Assembly: GCF_022095615.2 (NCBI RefSeq)
Contig: NZ_CP155559.1
Coordinates: forward strand, 431,501-495,500
DNA from: Bacillus thuringiensis
Lineage (GTDB): Bacteria; Bacillota; Bacilli; Bacillales; Bacillaceae_G
Reading direction: 5' to 3'
Length of the DNA stretch: 64,000 bases
Position numbers and translations under genes: made by a program. The notes beneath the pieces are model-generated. The model saw only the letters and a list, made by a program, of their open reading frames with translations. It searched no databases and was not told the DNA's origin. Shown in pieces: positions 24,836 through 33,931 of the stretch; the stretch's first letter is position 1; every line of letters begins with the position of its first letter.

Positions 24836-26757
24836 TTGTTTCCTTTTAATAATCGTAAACCATTTAAAATGACAAGAATCGTGCTTCCTTCATGCCCAAT
24901 AACACCAAATGGAAGAGCTAAAAATTGCAAGAAATTTGAACAAATCAGCATTGCAATTACAGCTAGCGAAAAAATTACGTTTTGCTTTACAATGCGGTTC
25001 ATTCGTTTTGATAAACGGATTGCTTGGGAAAGTCGAGATAATTCGTTTTTCATAAGTACAACGTCTGCAGTTTCTAAAGCTACGTCTGTTCCTTCGCCCA
25101 TTGCTACACCAATGCTAGCGGTAGCGAGTGCAGGGGCATCATTTATACCATCTCCGACCATTGCTACTGTCCCGTATTTTTCTTTTAGCTCTTTAATTGT
25201 TTCAACTTTTGTTTCTGGTAAGCATGATGCGTAATATTCCTTTATATTACTTTCAGAGGCAATTGCTTTTGCCGTTTCTTCATTATCACCAGTAATCATA
25301 ATAGCTTCGACATCAATGCTTTGTAGTTCGCGGATAGCAGCTATTGTTTCTTGGCGAAGCGTATCTTTTAAAGCGATAAGTCCAAGGATGCCATCCTTAT
25401 CACTAATATAAACGACAGTTTTACCCTCTTTTTCAAGTGAGGCAGAAATACCATTATGAAATGTCTTTGTTTCTTCACCGATAAAATCAGCTTTACCTAT
25501 TTTATAAGCTTTGTTTTCGAATAGTCCTTTTAGCCCAAAACCAGTTACATCTTCAACATTTTCTGGTTTTTTTAATGCAATGTTATACGTATGTTGTGCA
25601 TATTTAACAATAGATTCAGCTAAAGGATGTGTAGAGTGACTTTCAATTGATGCTGTAATAGAAAGTACTTCTTTTTCTGTCATATTTTCTCGAACATATA
25701 CATCTGTTACGGTAGGTTTTCCTTGTGTTAATGTTCCTGTTTTATCAAAGGCGATCGCTTTTACTGAAGCGAGGCGTTCTAAATGTATGCCACCTTTAAA
25801 GAGAATTCCATTTCTTGCCCCGTTAGAAATTGCAGATAACGTTGCTGGTGTAATGGCAGCAACGAGTGCACAAGGAGATGCGACTACAAGTAAGATCATA
25901 GCGCGATAAAACGTTTCATTCCAGCTCCAGTCAAGTACGAAATGAGGGACGAACATCATAAGCGCAACAACGAGTAGTACACCTTTTACGTATGTTCCTT
26001 CAAACTTTTCGATGAATAGTTGTGATGGTGATTTTTCGCTTTGTGCACTTTGGACAAGACGGATAATCTTTTGGAATAATGTTTGATCGCTCGGCTTTGT
26101 AATTTTAACTTCGATAGCACCGCGTAAATTTACAGTACCAGCAAATACTTCATCACCGAATTTTTTCTCATTCGGAATAGGTTCCCCTGTAATAGCAGCT
26201 TCATCGATATTTGTTTCACCGTTATGAATCGTACCGTCAGCAGGAACACGCTCACCTGGCTTAATTAAAATAATGTCGTTAATTTGTAATCGTCCTACAG
26301 GAACACGTTCCTCGGTTCCATTAGAAATACGCAATGCTTCTTCAGGTTGTAAATCAAGAAGCGCTGAAATTTCTTTTTGACTTTTACTTAATGTATAAGA
26401 TTCCATCGCACCGCTTAGTGCAAAGATAAAGATTAAAATCGCACCTTCTGCCCAGTAGCCAATGATTGCAGCACCGATAGCAGCAAAGAGCATGAGCATT
26501 TCGACATTTAGCTCTTTCTCTTCAATGGTATCTTCAATACCTTCTTTCGCCTTTGCATATCCACCAACTATATAAGCAAGGATATAGCAAGTAATCCCTA
26601 CATTCATTGCATCGTTCTTTGTGAATAACCAACCAGCTAAAATGAAAATACCAGATGTGATTGAAAATATAAGTTCATAATGTTTCTTTAATGTATCCCA
26701 TAAAGAGGGATGAGAAATAGACTTTTGTACTTGTAATGTTTTTACTTCTGAGTTCAT
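24832..26757 (-). CDS. pfeT: P1B-4 metal-transporting ATPase (PfeT/ZosA-like)
   Basis: 641 residues, without an N-terminal HMA domain. TM4 has SPCAL instead of CPC and TM6 has GHEGST, the pair that defines P1B-4 ATPases (Co2+/Fe2+ exporters). Phosphorylation motif AFDKTGTLTQGKP, A-domain TGEPIP, hinge MVGDGINDAPALATASIGVAMG. Length and lack of HMA match B. subtilis PfeT (ZosA), an Fe2+ exporter controlled by PerR. A PerR-like box overlaps the extended -10 promoter upstream, supporting this. AAGGAGCGAG precedes the ATG. Confidence 0.88.
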   Translation of the reverse strand: MNSEVKTLQVQKSISHPSLWDTLKKHYELIFSITSGIFILAGWLFTKNDAMNVGITCYILAYIVGGYAKAKEGIEDTIEEKELNVEMLMLFAAIGAAIIGYWAEGAILIFIFALSGAMESYTLSKSQKEISALLDLQPEEALRISNGTEERVPVGRLQINDIILIKPGERVPADGTIHNGETNIDEAAITGEPIPNEKKFGDEVFAGTVNLRGAIEVKITKPSDQTLFQKIIRLVQSAQSEKSPSQLFIEKFEGTYVKGVLLVVALMMFVPHFVLDWSWNETFYRAMILLVVASPCALVAAITPATLSAISNGARNGILFKGGIHLERLASVKAIAFDKTGTLTQGKPTVTDVYVRENMTEKEVLSITASIESHSTHPLAESIVKYAQHTYNIALKKPENVEDVTGFGLKGLFENKAYKIGKADFIGEETKTFHNGISASLEKEGKTVVYISDKDGILGLIALKDTLRQETIAAIRELQSIDVEAIMITGDNEETAKAIASESNIKEYYASCLPETKVETIKELKEKYGTVAMVGDGINDAPALATASIGVAMGEGTDVALETADVVLMKNELSRLSQAIRLSKRMNRIVKQNVIFSLAVIAMLICSNFLQFLALPFGVIGHEGSTILVILNGLRLLKGNK

Positions 26758-26827
26758 TACTACTCGCTCCTTCCAAATTCTTATTGAGAAAAAGAATCAA
26801 AATCGAAACCCCTATAAAACGACGAAA

Positions 26828-26853
26828 GCTGCCATCCATAATGGATAGCAGCA
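26828..26853. repeat. Leader hairpin upstream of pfeT
   Basis: GCTGCCATCCAT and ATGGATAGCAGC are inverted with one mismatch, between the promoter and the ATG of the metal ATPase. No T run follows on either strand, so it is more likely an mRNA structure than a terminator. Confidence 0.5.
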
Positions 26854-26886
26854 TTTCTGTTGAATCTGATTTTAATAGTTATTATG

Positions 26887-26907
26887 TTGTAATTATTCTA
26901 TAGTATA
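26887..26907 (-). promoter_or_regulatory. PerR-like box and extended -10 of pfeT
   Basis: TTGTAATTATTCTAT matches the Per box TTATAATNATTATAA at 12 of 14 defined positions. On the - strand TGCTATACT forms an extended -10 and the box begins directly after it, where a repressor would block transcription. Confidence 0.65.
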
Positions 26908-27027
26908 GCATATGTTTTCGTTAGATGATATGTTTTTGTTTGCGTATAAACTGAAAACTTGTATTTTCACACTTCCTTTGGTATATATGAATATTGTTCA
27001 TAAAAAGATCGGAAAGGAAGACCACAA

Positions 27028-27978
27028 GTGAAGACAGAGAAATTTTTTACCCATCCGATTGGTGTATTAATTGCTGCAATAGTAGCGACTTTTTTATGGG
27101 GGAGCGCATTCCCGTTTATTAAATTAAGTTATGCTGAACTTGGAATTCAGCCACAAGAAGTTGGAGAGCAAATATTATTTGCTGGTTATCGTTTCTTTTT
27201 ATCTGGAGTAATGCTCATATTTTTCTTTAAAGTATTAGGAAAAGATATGAGCTTCAAAAAAGGAACGGGGAAGCAGTTAGTACAAATTGGTTTATTTCAA
27301 ACATTCCTTCAATATATATGTTTTTATATTGGGATGAGTTATAGCTCTGGTATTGAAGGAGCTATCATTTCAGGAACATCATCATTCTTTCAAATTTTAC
27401 TCGCGCATTTTTTATATAAAGATGACGCTCTCAATATGAGAAAAATAATTGGGGTCTTTATCGGCTTTTGTGGTGTCATTTTGGTAAATGTACCGAGTGA
27501 TGGTAGTTTGTCATTCCATTTCGGAATCGGTAGCTTATTACTTCTTAGTGCAGCAATGTTGTATTCATATGGAAACATATTGGCGAAAGAAGGTAGCAAA
27601 ACATTAGATGTTGGCTATATGACAGCATACCAAATGATCTTTGGTTCTATCGGGCTATTATGTATAGGGGCTTTGCAAGTTGGAGTCATGCCATTTACAT
27701 TTAGTGCACATGCAATATTTATGCTTATTTACTTATCTTTCTTATCCGCAGCAGGCTTTTGCATGTGGAATACAATTATGAAGTACAACAAAGTTGGAAA
27801 AGTATCAATGTACATGTTCTTTATACCCGTATTTGGTGTGTTATTATCGAGCATGATTTTAGGAGAAGCAATTCACTCATTTGTATTATTCGGTTTAGCA
27901 TGTGTAGCCGCGGGAATTATCGTGGTGAATCGTACGCCAGCTAAGCAGAAAATGGAGCAAGAAAAACAGGTAGCGTAG
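27028..27978 (+). CDS. EamA/DMT-family transporter
   Basis: 316 residues, ten predicted membrane helices from two EamA repeats (residues 10-150 and 160-300). The N-terminal ATFLWGSAFPFIKLSYAEL and the GFCGVILVNVP end of repeat 1 are typical. Drug/metabolite exporter family; substrate unknown. The start is GTG with AAAGGAAG upstream. Single-gene unit closed by a terminator. Confidence 0.87.
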   Translation: MKTEKFFTHPIGVLIAAIVATFLWGSAFPFIKLSYAELGIQPQEVGEQILFAGYRFFLSGVMLIFFFKVLGKDMSFKKGTGKQLVQIGLFQTFLQYICFYIGMSYSSGIEGAIISGTSSFFQILLAHFLYKDDALNMRKIIGVFIGFCGVILVNVPSDGSLSFHFGIGSLLLLSAAMLYSYGNILAKEGSKTLDVGYMTAYQMIFGSIGLLCIGALQVGVMPFTFSAHAIFMLIYLSFLSAAGFCMWNTIMKYNKVGKVSMYMFFIPVFGVLLSSMILGEAIHSFVLFGLACVAAGIIVVNRTPAKQKMEQEKQVA

Positions 27979-28001
27979 AGAGAGGGAAAACGATTACAAT
28001 G

Positions 28002-28028
28002 GAAGAACAGTACTGTTCTTCTTTTTTT
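28002..28028 (+). terminator. Rho-independent terminator
   Basis: Perfect palindrome GAAGAACAGTACTGTTCTTC followed by TTTTTTT, after the EamA gene. Confidence 0.85.
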
Positions 28029-28100
28029 ATATAGAAAAAGGATAATAGACTAGGTGTAACGAAAAAAGATACAAAAAGCATTTATTGAGGAGAACATATT

Positions 28101-28781
28101 ATGAATCTACTTTACGTGGTGTTAATTGGACAAATAATTCTTTTTTTAATTGGTGCAATGTACGCAATAGGACAGACAAAAAAAACAAGAAATAATATGC
28201 CGTTACCTTTAGCGGTGCGTCTTATTCTTAGTTTTTCTTTAACAGTAAGTGCAATATGGATCTGGTTACAAGATCCATCAGTAGAGTATAGTACGTGGGT
28301 TGCACTAGGTATGACGTTATCAACTGTAGGGGATTTATTTATGGCAGGTTTGATTCCAATTGGTCATCGATTAATTGGAGGGATGATTACTTTCGCTCTT
28401 GCACATTGTTTTTATGTAAAAGCATTTTTGCAAACAGGCATCTCATGGAATGGTTTTTGGATTGGTTTACTCGTATACGGACTCTTTCTCGTTATAGGAT
28501 GGTTCTTTTTTATACGAAATGATAAACAAGATAAATTGTTTACGATAGGCGCTCTAATTTACGGACTGTGGGTTGGAGGAATGGCTTGCTTTGCATTCGC
28601 CTTATACTATGAGAATACAGGAATATGGTGGATACCAGCTTTTGGTGGTTTTCTATTTGTGATTTCTGATTTTATTATTGGCGTGACAGATATTGGAGGG
28701 CGTAAATTAAAGTATGAACCACTTTGGATTTGGTTTACATATGTAGCGGCTCAAATGTGTATTGTATATGTAGGGATATAA
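28101..28781 (+). CDS. YhhN/TMEM86-family protein (lysoplasmalogenase-like)
   Basis: 226-residue protein with about eight membrane helices. It has the YhhN features TLSTVGDLFMAGLIP and the His-containing FALAHCFYVKAF, plus the C-terminal FVISDFIIGVTDIGG. Conserved Asp residues in these two segments are the presumed catalytic ones. Animal members hydrolyse lysoplasmalogen; bacterial members are less studied and the substrate here is open. TTGAGGAGAAC precedes the ATG. Confidence 0.85.
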   Translation: MNLLYVVLIGQIILFLIGAMYAIGQTKKTRNNMPLPLAVRLILSFSLTVSAIWIWLQDPSVEYSTWVALGMTLSTVGDLFMAGLIPIGHRLIGGMITFALAHCFYVKAFLQTGISWNGFWIGLLVYGLFLVIGWFFFIRNDKQDKLFTIGALIYGLWVGGMACFAFALYYENTGIWWIPAFGGFLFVISDFIIGVTDIGGRKLKYEPLWIWFTYVAAQMCIVYVGI

Positions 28782-28782
28782 A

Positions 28783-28833
28783 AAGGTACTCTCAAAAATA
28801 GTGGATAGACTATTTTGAGAGTATCTTTTTTAC
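28783..28833 (+). terminator. Rho-independent terminator
   Basis: ACTCTCAAAAATAGT and ACTATTTTGAGAGT arms followed by TTTTTT. Confidence 0.85.
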
Positions 28834-28847
28834 TATTTTACTTCAAC

Positions 28848-28893
28848 CGATTTTTGAGATGGGAGTTTTACTGCCTAAAAATAGTGAGATAAA
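28848..28893 (+). repeat. Decayed right end of a bcr1-like element
   Basis: The stretch ending TTTTACTGCC...GTGAGATAAA aligns with the right end of intact bcr1 (TCTTACTGTCC...AGCGGGATAAA) with several substitutions. No left end is seen. Probably an old truncated copy. Confidence 0.5.
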
Positions 28894-29030
28894 TATATAG
28901 TAAATAAAATAAGAAGTTTATGGGGTATTTCGAGTTTATAATATTCTAATTATTCAATTCAGAATTTTGTGGAAATTGAGAGGTGGAAGTCCTTATAATA
29001 AAAGTAAAAAGATGATGAGATGGTGGAATG

Positions 29031-29564
29031 ATGCAAAAGAAAAAACGTTGGCGTGAATTCTTTGGAACAATTGCAATTGCATGTTTGTTGGTGTTTTTGG
29101 CAAAAATCTTTTTGTTTTTTCCTACGACTGTAAAAGGAGCGTCCATGAAGCCAACGTTACAAGATGGGGATAAGGTGATTGTTAATAAGTTGGCAAAGCA
29201 ATTTGAAAGTTATGGGCGAGAAGATATTATTGTTGTGAAGACAGATAATTTTTATGTGAAAAGGGTTATTGGTTTGCCTGGTGATGTCATTGAGGTGAGA
29301 AATGATCAATTATATGTGAATCATGAAGTGATACAGGAAGCATATTTGTATAGTAATAAAAAACAAGCTGAAAAAAAACTTATGAATTTAACAGAGGACT
29401 TTGGACCAATTACAATTCCTAAAAATAAGATTTTTGTTATGGGAGATAATCGTTTAATAAGCAGAGATAGTAGAAATGGTTTAGGACTTATTGATAAAGC
29501 GGATGTATTAGGAGAATTAGCGGCAATTTATTATCCACTTGAACATATGAAAATAATGAATTAA
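29031..29564 (+). CDS. Type I signal peptidase (S26A)
   Basis: Cleaves signal peptides from exported proteins on the outer face of the membrane. 177 residues, single N-terminal membrane helix (FGTIAIACLLVFLAKIFLFF). The catalytic Ser is in GASMKPTL and the catalytic Lys in YVKRVIGLPGD; MGDNRLISRDSRNG is conserved box E. Typical Bacillus SipS/SipU size. ATG 29028 is an equally possible start because GGTGG lies just upstream. One of several SPases expected in this group; a terminator follows directly. Confidence 0.92.
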   Translation: MQKKKRWREFFGTIAIACLLVFLAKIFLFFPTTVKGASMKPTLQDGDKVIVNKLAKQFESYGREDIIVVKTDNFYVKRVIGLPGDVIEVRNDQLYVNHEVIQEAYLYSNKKQAEKKLMNLTEDFGPITIPKNKIFVMGDNRLISRDSRNGLGLIDKADVLGELAAIYYPLEHMKIMN

Positions 29565-29567
29565 AGT

Positions 29568-29602
29568 AAAAAACCAAGCAAATTTCGTTTGCTTGGTTTT
29601 TT
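29568..29602 (+). terminator. Rho-independent terminator
   Basis: AAAACCAAGCAAA and TTTGCTTGGTTTT arms followed by TT. The T run merges with the TTTAT of the bcr1 derivative. Confidence 0.85.
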
Positions 29603-29653
29603 ATCCCGCTTTAATGGGCAGTAAGACCCCCACTGATTAAAGTTTCACTTTAT
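29600..29653 (-). repeat. 54-bp internally deleted bcr1 derivative
   Basis: Read on the - strand it is the left 27 bp of bcr1 (ATAAAGTGAAACTTTAATCA...) fused to the right 34 bp (GTGGGGGTCTTACTGCCC...GGGATAAA) through a shared GTGGGGG. Both halves are identical to the copy at 2181-2334. TTTAT flanks both sides. Confidence 0.8.
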
Positions 29654-29654
29654 G

Positions 29655-32417
29655 TTAAATCGTAGGAGACTCATTAAATTCATAGACGTCTTCATTGTTT
29701 TTGTTCGTACTTAAAATGAATTTGTGCTGCAATAGTTGCAGTTTAAAGAATGCTAACGGATCGTGATAAGTTTCTGGATTGCTTCTTAACGTTGCTAATG
29801 TTTGCTCGTCTTCCTGTATTTCAAGTTGAGCTGATTCTACATTTTGTTTCAGTATGCTAAGTGGATCTTTAAAGAACATCATGATATCTCGTTCTAAGGC
29901 GCCTTCAAATACTTCAAATTGAAGGAAGAATTGTTTTGAAATTGTTTGAGCAATTTCCGTATAATCTTCCGTTTCAATGTATTGTTTATATTTGTTTGCG
30001 AGCATAGATTGATTTTTTTGCATGTTACCAAATAGTTTTCCCGCACTCTTTAAGAAAAATTGTGTCGGTGTAAAGCGTAATAAAATATTGATGTTCGATA
30101 CTGTAATTCGATTTGTCATACGTACAACATCTCGATGCCAATCATCTAGTAATTTGAAATCGCAAGGAAGTTTCATGCGTTCTTCTTTATATAATTTATT
30201 AAACGTTTCACTCATTTCATCTAAATAAGATTGAGCTTGAATAAATTCATTATGCGCTGTTTCAATCCATTCTTGAATAAACCCAGTAAATTTAGGAAGA
30301 AGCACTTGCTGTACATGTTTTTGAATTCGTTCGTTCATTGCAGCATTTAATTCTTCATGAACTAATTTGAAATCACTATCTTCTTGAACAAGGTCAGAAC
30401 AGCTCTGTAACAATTCAGGAATTTGAGAATGGATATCCCGTGTGATTTCTTCTTTCGTTAAAAGATAAGATTCTGTAATAGAACGAATTTTATCTTTTTC
30501 AAGAGCAGTAAGATTGTTAATAAATCCGTTTAGTTTTACTGAGATATGTTTATTCCAGCGTACTGATTTCACTAATGTATTTTCTAATTCCACACGTTCA
30601 TTTACAAGGTATGCGATTGTTTTTTGAGTAAACCATATTAGTTTTTCTATACGTTCTTGTTCTATGTCGCGTTCTGCTAGATTAGAAAGAATAGACTCTG
30701 TCACGTCTCCAAGTTGCTGGCTACTCTCTTGTGAAGGAGAGTATGGGAAGAATTTTGCATTTGGGAAATGGACTTTAATCTTACTCATGAGTTTTTCATT
30801 ATTGGCCGCACTATTTGTGTGTAATACGAAATGAATTTGTAAGTTTGGCACTTGTTCACGTAAATAAATTAATGTATCAAGCTCTTCACCATGCAATGGT
30901 GAAGCAGAATTTAATAAGTAAATAAGGCTATCTGCTGCTTGTAAGTATTCAAAATATGAGCTGCTTTTATCCACTTGCCCTTGAACAGCTGGCGTAACAA
31001 GAAATGCAAACTTATTTTTTCTTAAAAATCTACTTGGTAACTTAATTTCTATACACTTCTTCTCAAGTTCTGACTCGGAAGGTGTAGCCATTATTTGATG
31101 GAATTCATCAAAGTTCGGTATATTGTGTACATCTAACGCAGTGAATTCTGTTATTTCAGTTTGGCTATCATCTTTAAATAGAATAGGAGTTGTTACAGTC
31201 TCAGTTAAGATGTTCTCTCCTAATATTGAATTGATGAATGATGACTTATCATGGTCACTAGTTCCCGCTATTAGTAATTGTGTAACATTTAAATCACATA
31301 GTTCATGAACGAGTAACGTAAATTGATGACTTAAATCCACATCATTTTTTTCAGCCCATACAGCAATTGTTTCGAATAAATGAGAAACGGTTTCCATATT
31401 TACAGTTGTTTCAGCTGTTGAATTAGAGAGTAGGGCTCCCGCACTTTTTACGAGTAATGACTCTAAAGTTGTAGGTGAAACTTCATTCCATGCTAACACT
31501 GCAGCGGAGACAAATAGGGCATCTTTTGCTTTCGTTAAACTAAACCAATTTGTTAATAAATCTGGCACAAGTCCCTGCATTTCATGCATGAAATGTTCAC
31601 CAGTAATTAATTCAAAGTATGTATCTTGGTAGCGTTCAATAATTTCATGCCAATCGTCATTGTTGTCTGTTTCGATATGTAAGAATAAATGATTTATTGT
31701 TTGAATCCAAGGTAGATGCAAGTTTTCATTTTGATAGCTGTTCCAAAGAGCAATAACAAGTTCTTTAAATTGGACTTGATCAATTGCATATAAAGCTTTT
31801 AAAGATTCATAGAAATATTCTGGTTTGATTTGTTTCGTGAATCCTTGATTCACATAATTGATTAAAGTATCGAACCAGTGTAATGATTTTGTTCGAATTC
31901 CTTCTTGAACGGCAAGTTCGATGGCGTTATTCCAATCTTCTTGTTTTTCATAGAATGAGCGAGCAATTGCAGTAATATTTGGATAGTCAGGTTGAAATGC
32001 AACAGCCTCACTAATCGTCTTAAATGCTAGACCTAAACGATCTTGTTCGATGTAAAGAGAAAGAAGTTGTAAGGAAACTTCCATTGTAAGAGTTGTATCT
32101 TCTGTTTGGATAGATTGATAAATCTCTTCTGCTTTTGGCAAGAATCCTAGTTCAAAATAAGAATCTGCAATATTTTTGGTTGCCCAAAGTGCAAGTTCGT
32201 TATTTACTTTCTCCCATTTAAATATCGCGGCTTCAAAGTCTTTATTTTGGTAATAAAATTCACCTTGAGCAAAGCGGATATTAGAAATGTTGGAGAATTC
32301 GTTTGTAGATTCATTTATATATGCTTCACCGAGTACTTCTGATACTGGAGTAGAAGTTTCTTCTGTTAAAAATGTTTTATAGTAAACCTTTTGGATAAAT
32401 TGATTTTCAATGGTCAT
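29655..32417 (-). CDS. TPR protein with degenerate dynamin-like GTPase domain
   Basis: 920 residues, cytoplasmic, no signal peptide. Residues 40-370 are helical TPR-like repeats (FAQGEFYYQNKDFEAAIFKW, KNIADSYFELGFLPKAEEIY). A GTPase-like fold follows, but its motifs are abnormal: the P-loop reads GTSDHDKSS (385-393) with Asp in place of the invariant Gly, TPAVQGQVD stands where DxxG is expected, and HTNS (near 533) stands where NKxD is expected. Residues 580-890 are long helices as in dynamin-like proteins. It probably binds nucleotide weakly or not at all. GGGGGAACGAAC precedes ATG 32417. The DedA gene is divergent. Function unknown. Confidence 0.75.
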   Translation of the reverse strand: MTIENQFIQKVYYKTFLTEETSTPVSEVLGEAYINESTNEFSNISNIRFAQGEFYYQNKDFEAAIFKWEKVNNELALWATKNIADSYFELGFLPKAEEIYQSIQTEDTTLTMEVSLQLLSLYIEQDRLGLAFKTISEAVAFQPDYPNITAIARSFYEKQEDWNNAIELAVQEGIRTKSLHWFDTLINYVNQGFTKQIKPEYFYESLKALYAIDQVQFKELVIALWNSYQNENLHLPWIQTINHLFLHIETDNNDDWHEIIERYQDTYFELITGEHFMHEMQGLVPDLLTNWFSLTKAKDALFVSAAVLAWNEVSPTTLESLLVKSAGALLSNSTAETTVNMETVSHLFETIAVWAEKNDVDLSHQFTLLVHELCDLNVTQLLIAGTSDHDKSSFINSILGENILTETVTTPILFKDDSQTEITEFTALDVHNIPNFDEFHQIMATPSESELEKKCIEIKLPSRFLRKNKFAFLVTPAVQGQVDKSSSYFEYLQAADSLIYLLNSASPLHGEELDTLIYLREQVPNLQIHFVLHTNSAANNEKLMSKIKVHFPNAKFFPYSPSQESSQQLGDVTESILSNLAERDIEQERIEKLIWFTQKTIAYLVNERVELENTLVKSVRWNKHISVKLNGFINNLTALEKDKIRSITESYLLTKEEITRDIHSQIPELLQSCSDLVQEDSDFKLVHEELNAAMNERIQKHVQQVLLPKFTGFIQEWIETAHNEFIQAQSYLDEMSETFNKLYKEERMKLPCDFKLLDDWHRDVVRMTNRITVSNINILLRFTPTQFFLKSAGKLFGNMQKNQSMLANKYKQYIETEDYTEIAQTISKQFFLQFEVFEGALERDIMMFFKDPLSILKQNVESAQLEIQEDEQTLATLRSNPETYHDPLAFFKLQLLQHKFILSTNKNNEDVYEFNESPTI

Positions 32418-32846
32418 GTTCGTTCCCCCTGTATAATTTAGAAAAATGATGTTGTATGTAAAGGGTGCATGTTCTTTTTATAGGTAGAAGTTGCATTATA
32501 TCGACCAAACTACGTTTTTGCTAGATATATCATTTTTCCTGAGAGTTAAACCGTTGCGAAAAGTAACTTTCCTTTATTGTAACAAAAAAACAAGCATATG
32601 AATTTTTATTTTTTAATCCTGCTATTTACGGATTATAAGACTAGCACTTCAAAAAGCGGTGAATCCAAGGGAAGTAGGCGGGAGTTGGGCACACGATTAA
32701 TGGTTCACTTTCTTCCTGCTAAAGGAATGGATAGAAGTAGAGTTCATTATAAAAACAATGTATAGTGAATATGTATACCATGTTTGTCTGAAAGAGAGAA
32801 AGGGCACAATGTGGAATAACGATTGTGCATAGGATGTGTCTTCCGA
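32418..32846. other. 429-bp intergenic region with a decayed repeat
   Basis: Divergent region between the TPR/GTPase-like gene and the DedA gene. It holds both promoters, presumably, and a bcr1-like relic at about 32610-32715. No ORF with an RBS is seen on either strand. Confidence 0.6.
32610..32715 (-). repeat. Strongly decayed bcr1-like element
   Basis: TTTAATCCTGCTATTTACGG, then CACTTCAAAA, GGTGAA, GAAGTAGGCGGGAG and TGGTTCA appear in the order and spacing of reverse-oriented bcr1 (compare the complement of 55817-55975), with many substitutions and small deletions. Confidence 0.5.
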
Positions 32847-33440
32847 ATGGAACAACATATTGGCGAGTTAATCGCGCATTATGGGTATTTTGGAATTATT
32901 ATAGCGTTGGCAGGTGGGATTGTCGGATTACCGATACCAGATGAGTTTTTATTGACCTTTGTTGGTTATAACGTTTCAAAAGGAGTTATGTCAGGAACGG
33001 CTGCTTTTTTAAGTGGGATGGCTGGTGCGATGTTAGGTATTACATTAAGCTACATATTAGGTTTAAAACTGGGACTTCCTGTTTTAAAAAAATATGGGCC
33101 AAAAATTAGAATCAAAGAACATCATATTGAAAAAACACATATTTTATTTGAAAAATATGGACCATTTCTTTTAATGATTGGTTACTTTATCCCAGGAGTA
33201 CGTCATTTAACAGCATATTTTGCTGGGGTGTCGAATTTAACACTTTGGCGTTTTTGTTTGTATGCTTACGGTGGTGCGTTTATTTGGATAAGTGTTTTTA
33301 TTGGACTTGGCTGGAAGTTAGGAGAGAAGTGGCGTTTCGTTGAGTATAGTTTACATCATTATGGAATATGGATTTTATTCATTTCAGTAGTTGTTACAGG
33401 TGTTGTGTGGTTTTACATAAAGAAAAAGAAAAACCGCTAA
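32847..33440 (+). CDS. DedA-family membrane protein
   Basis: 197 residues, polytopic. DedA/SNARE-associated signatures: GGIVGLPIPDEFLLTFVGYN, GAMLGITLSYILGLKLG, and the functional GYFIPGVRHLTAYFAGVSNL motif with its conserved Arg. The family flips phospholipid head groups such as undecaprenyl phosphate or PE and supports membrane homeostasis; which lipid is not clear here. ATG 32847 is chosen because the family starts close to the first helix; the upstream TTG (32823) would add eight residues. RBS is weak (AGGATG). Confidence 0.87.
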   Translation: MEQHIGELIAHYGYFGIIIALAGGIVGLPIPDEFLLTFVGYNVSKGVMSGTAAFLSGMAGAMLGITLSYILGLKLGLPVLKKYGPKIRIKEHHIEKTHILFEKYGPFLLMIGYFIPGVRHLTAYFAGVSNLTLWRFCLYAYGGAFIWISVFIGLGWKLGEKWRFVEYSLHHYGIWILFISVVVTGVVWFYIKKKKNR

Positions 33441-33453
33441 TAGCGGTTTTTTT
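33429..33453. terminator. Bidirectional terminator
   Basis: AAAAACCGCTAATAGCGGTTTTT palindrome. It overlaps the DedA stop codon and ends at the stop of the convergent EamA gene. Confidence 0.85.
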
Positions 33454-33880
33454 AGCTGAAAGCAATAAATAGTACACCAGCTGTAATAAAGACTACACCA
33501 ACGCCAGTCATAAAGTTTAACTTTTCACCGAGTATAATCATAGCGAGGATGATAGAAAATACGACGCTTAATTTATCGACAGGAGCCACTTGTGAAACTT
33601 TCCCTGTCTTGAGGGCAAGAAAATAAAATAGCCATGACGAAGCACCTGCAACCCCACTTAATGTGATAAAGAGCAGTGCTTTTTTATTTAGCAGTACGTC
33701 GCCAATATTTTGAAATTTACCTTGTATAATAATAACGCCTACCATAAATAATGCCATAATAATAGAACGAACCGTTGTCGCAACATTGGCATCGATTCCA
33801 TCTAAACCAATCTTTCCAAAAATAGATACAAGGGCAGCAGCAATTGCTGATAATAGTGCGAAGAAGAGCCATGAACTCAT
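33452..33880 (-). CDS. Half-size EamA-family transporter
   Basis: 142 residues with five predicted helices, a single EamA repeat instead of the usual two (SSWLFFALLSAIAAALVSIF, ASSWLFYFLALKTGKVSQVA, MIILGEKLNFMTGVGVVFIT). Such proteins work as dimers in the small-DMT manner. GGAGG lies before the ATG (GATTGGAGGAATTTTACT). Substrate unknown. Confidence 0.85.
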   Translation of the reverse strand: MSSWLFFALLSAIAAALVSIFGKIGLDGIDANVATTVRSIIMALFMVGVIIIQGKFQNIGDVLLNKKALLFITLSGVAGASSWLFYFLALKTGKVSQVAPVDKLSVVFSIILAMIILGEKLNFMTGVGVVFITAGVLFIAFS

Positions 33881-33931
33881 AGTAAAATTCCTCCAATCTT
33901 ACATTATTATACATGAAAATCATTCTCATGT

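Noticed and set aside
24836..25234. 132-codon + strand frame opposite the metal ATPase
   Set aside because: Antisense shadow of a highly conserved gene with no start signals.
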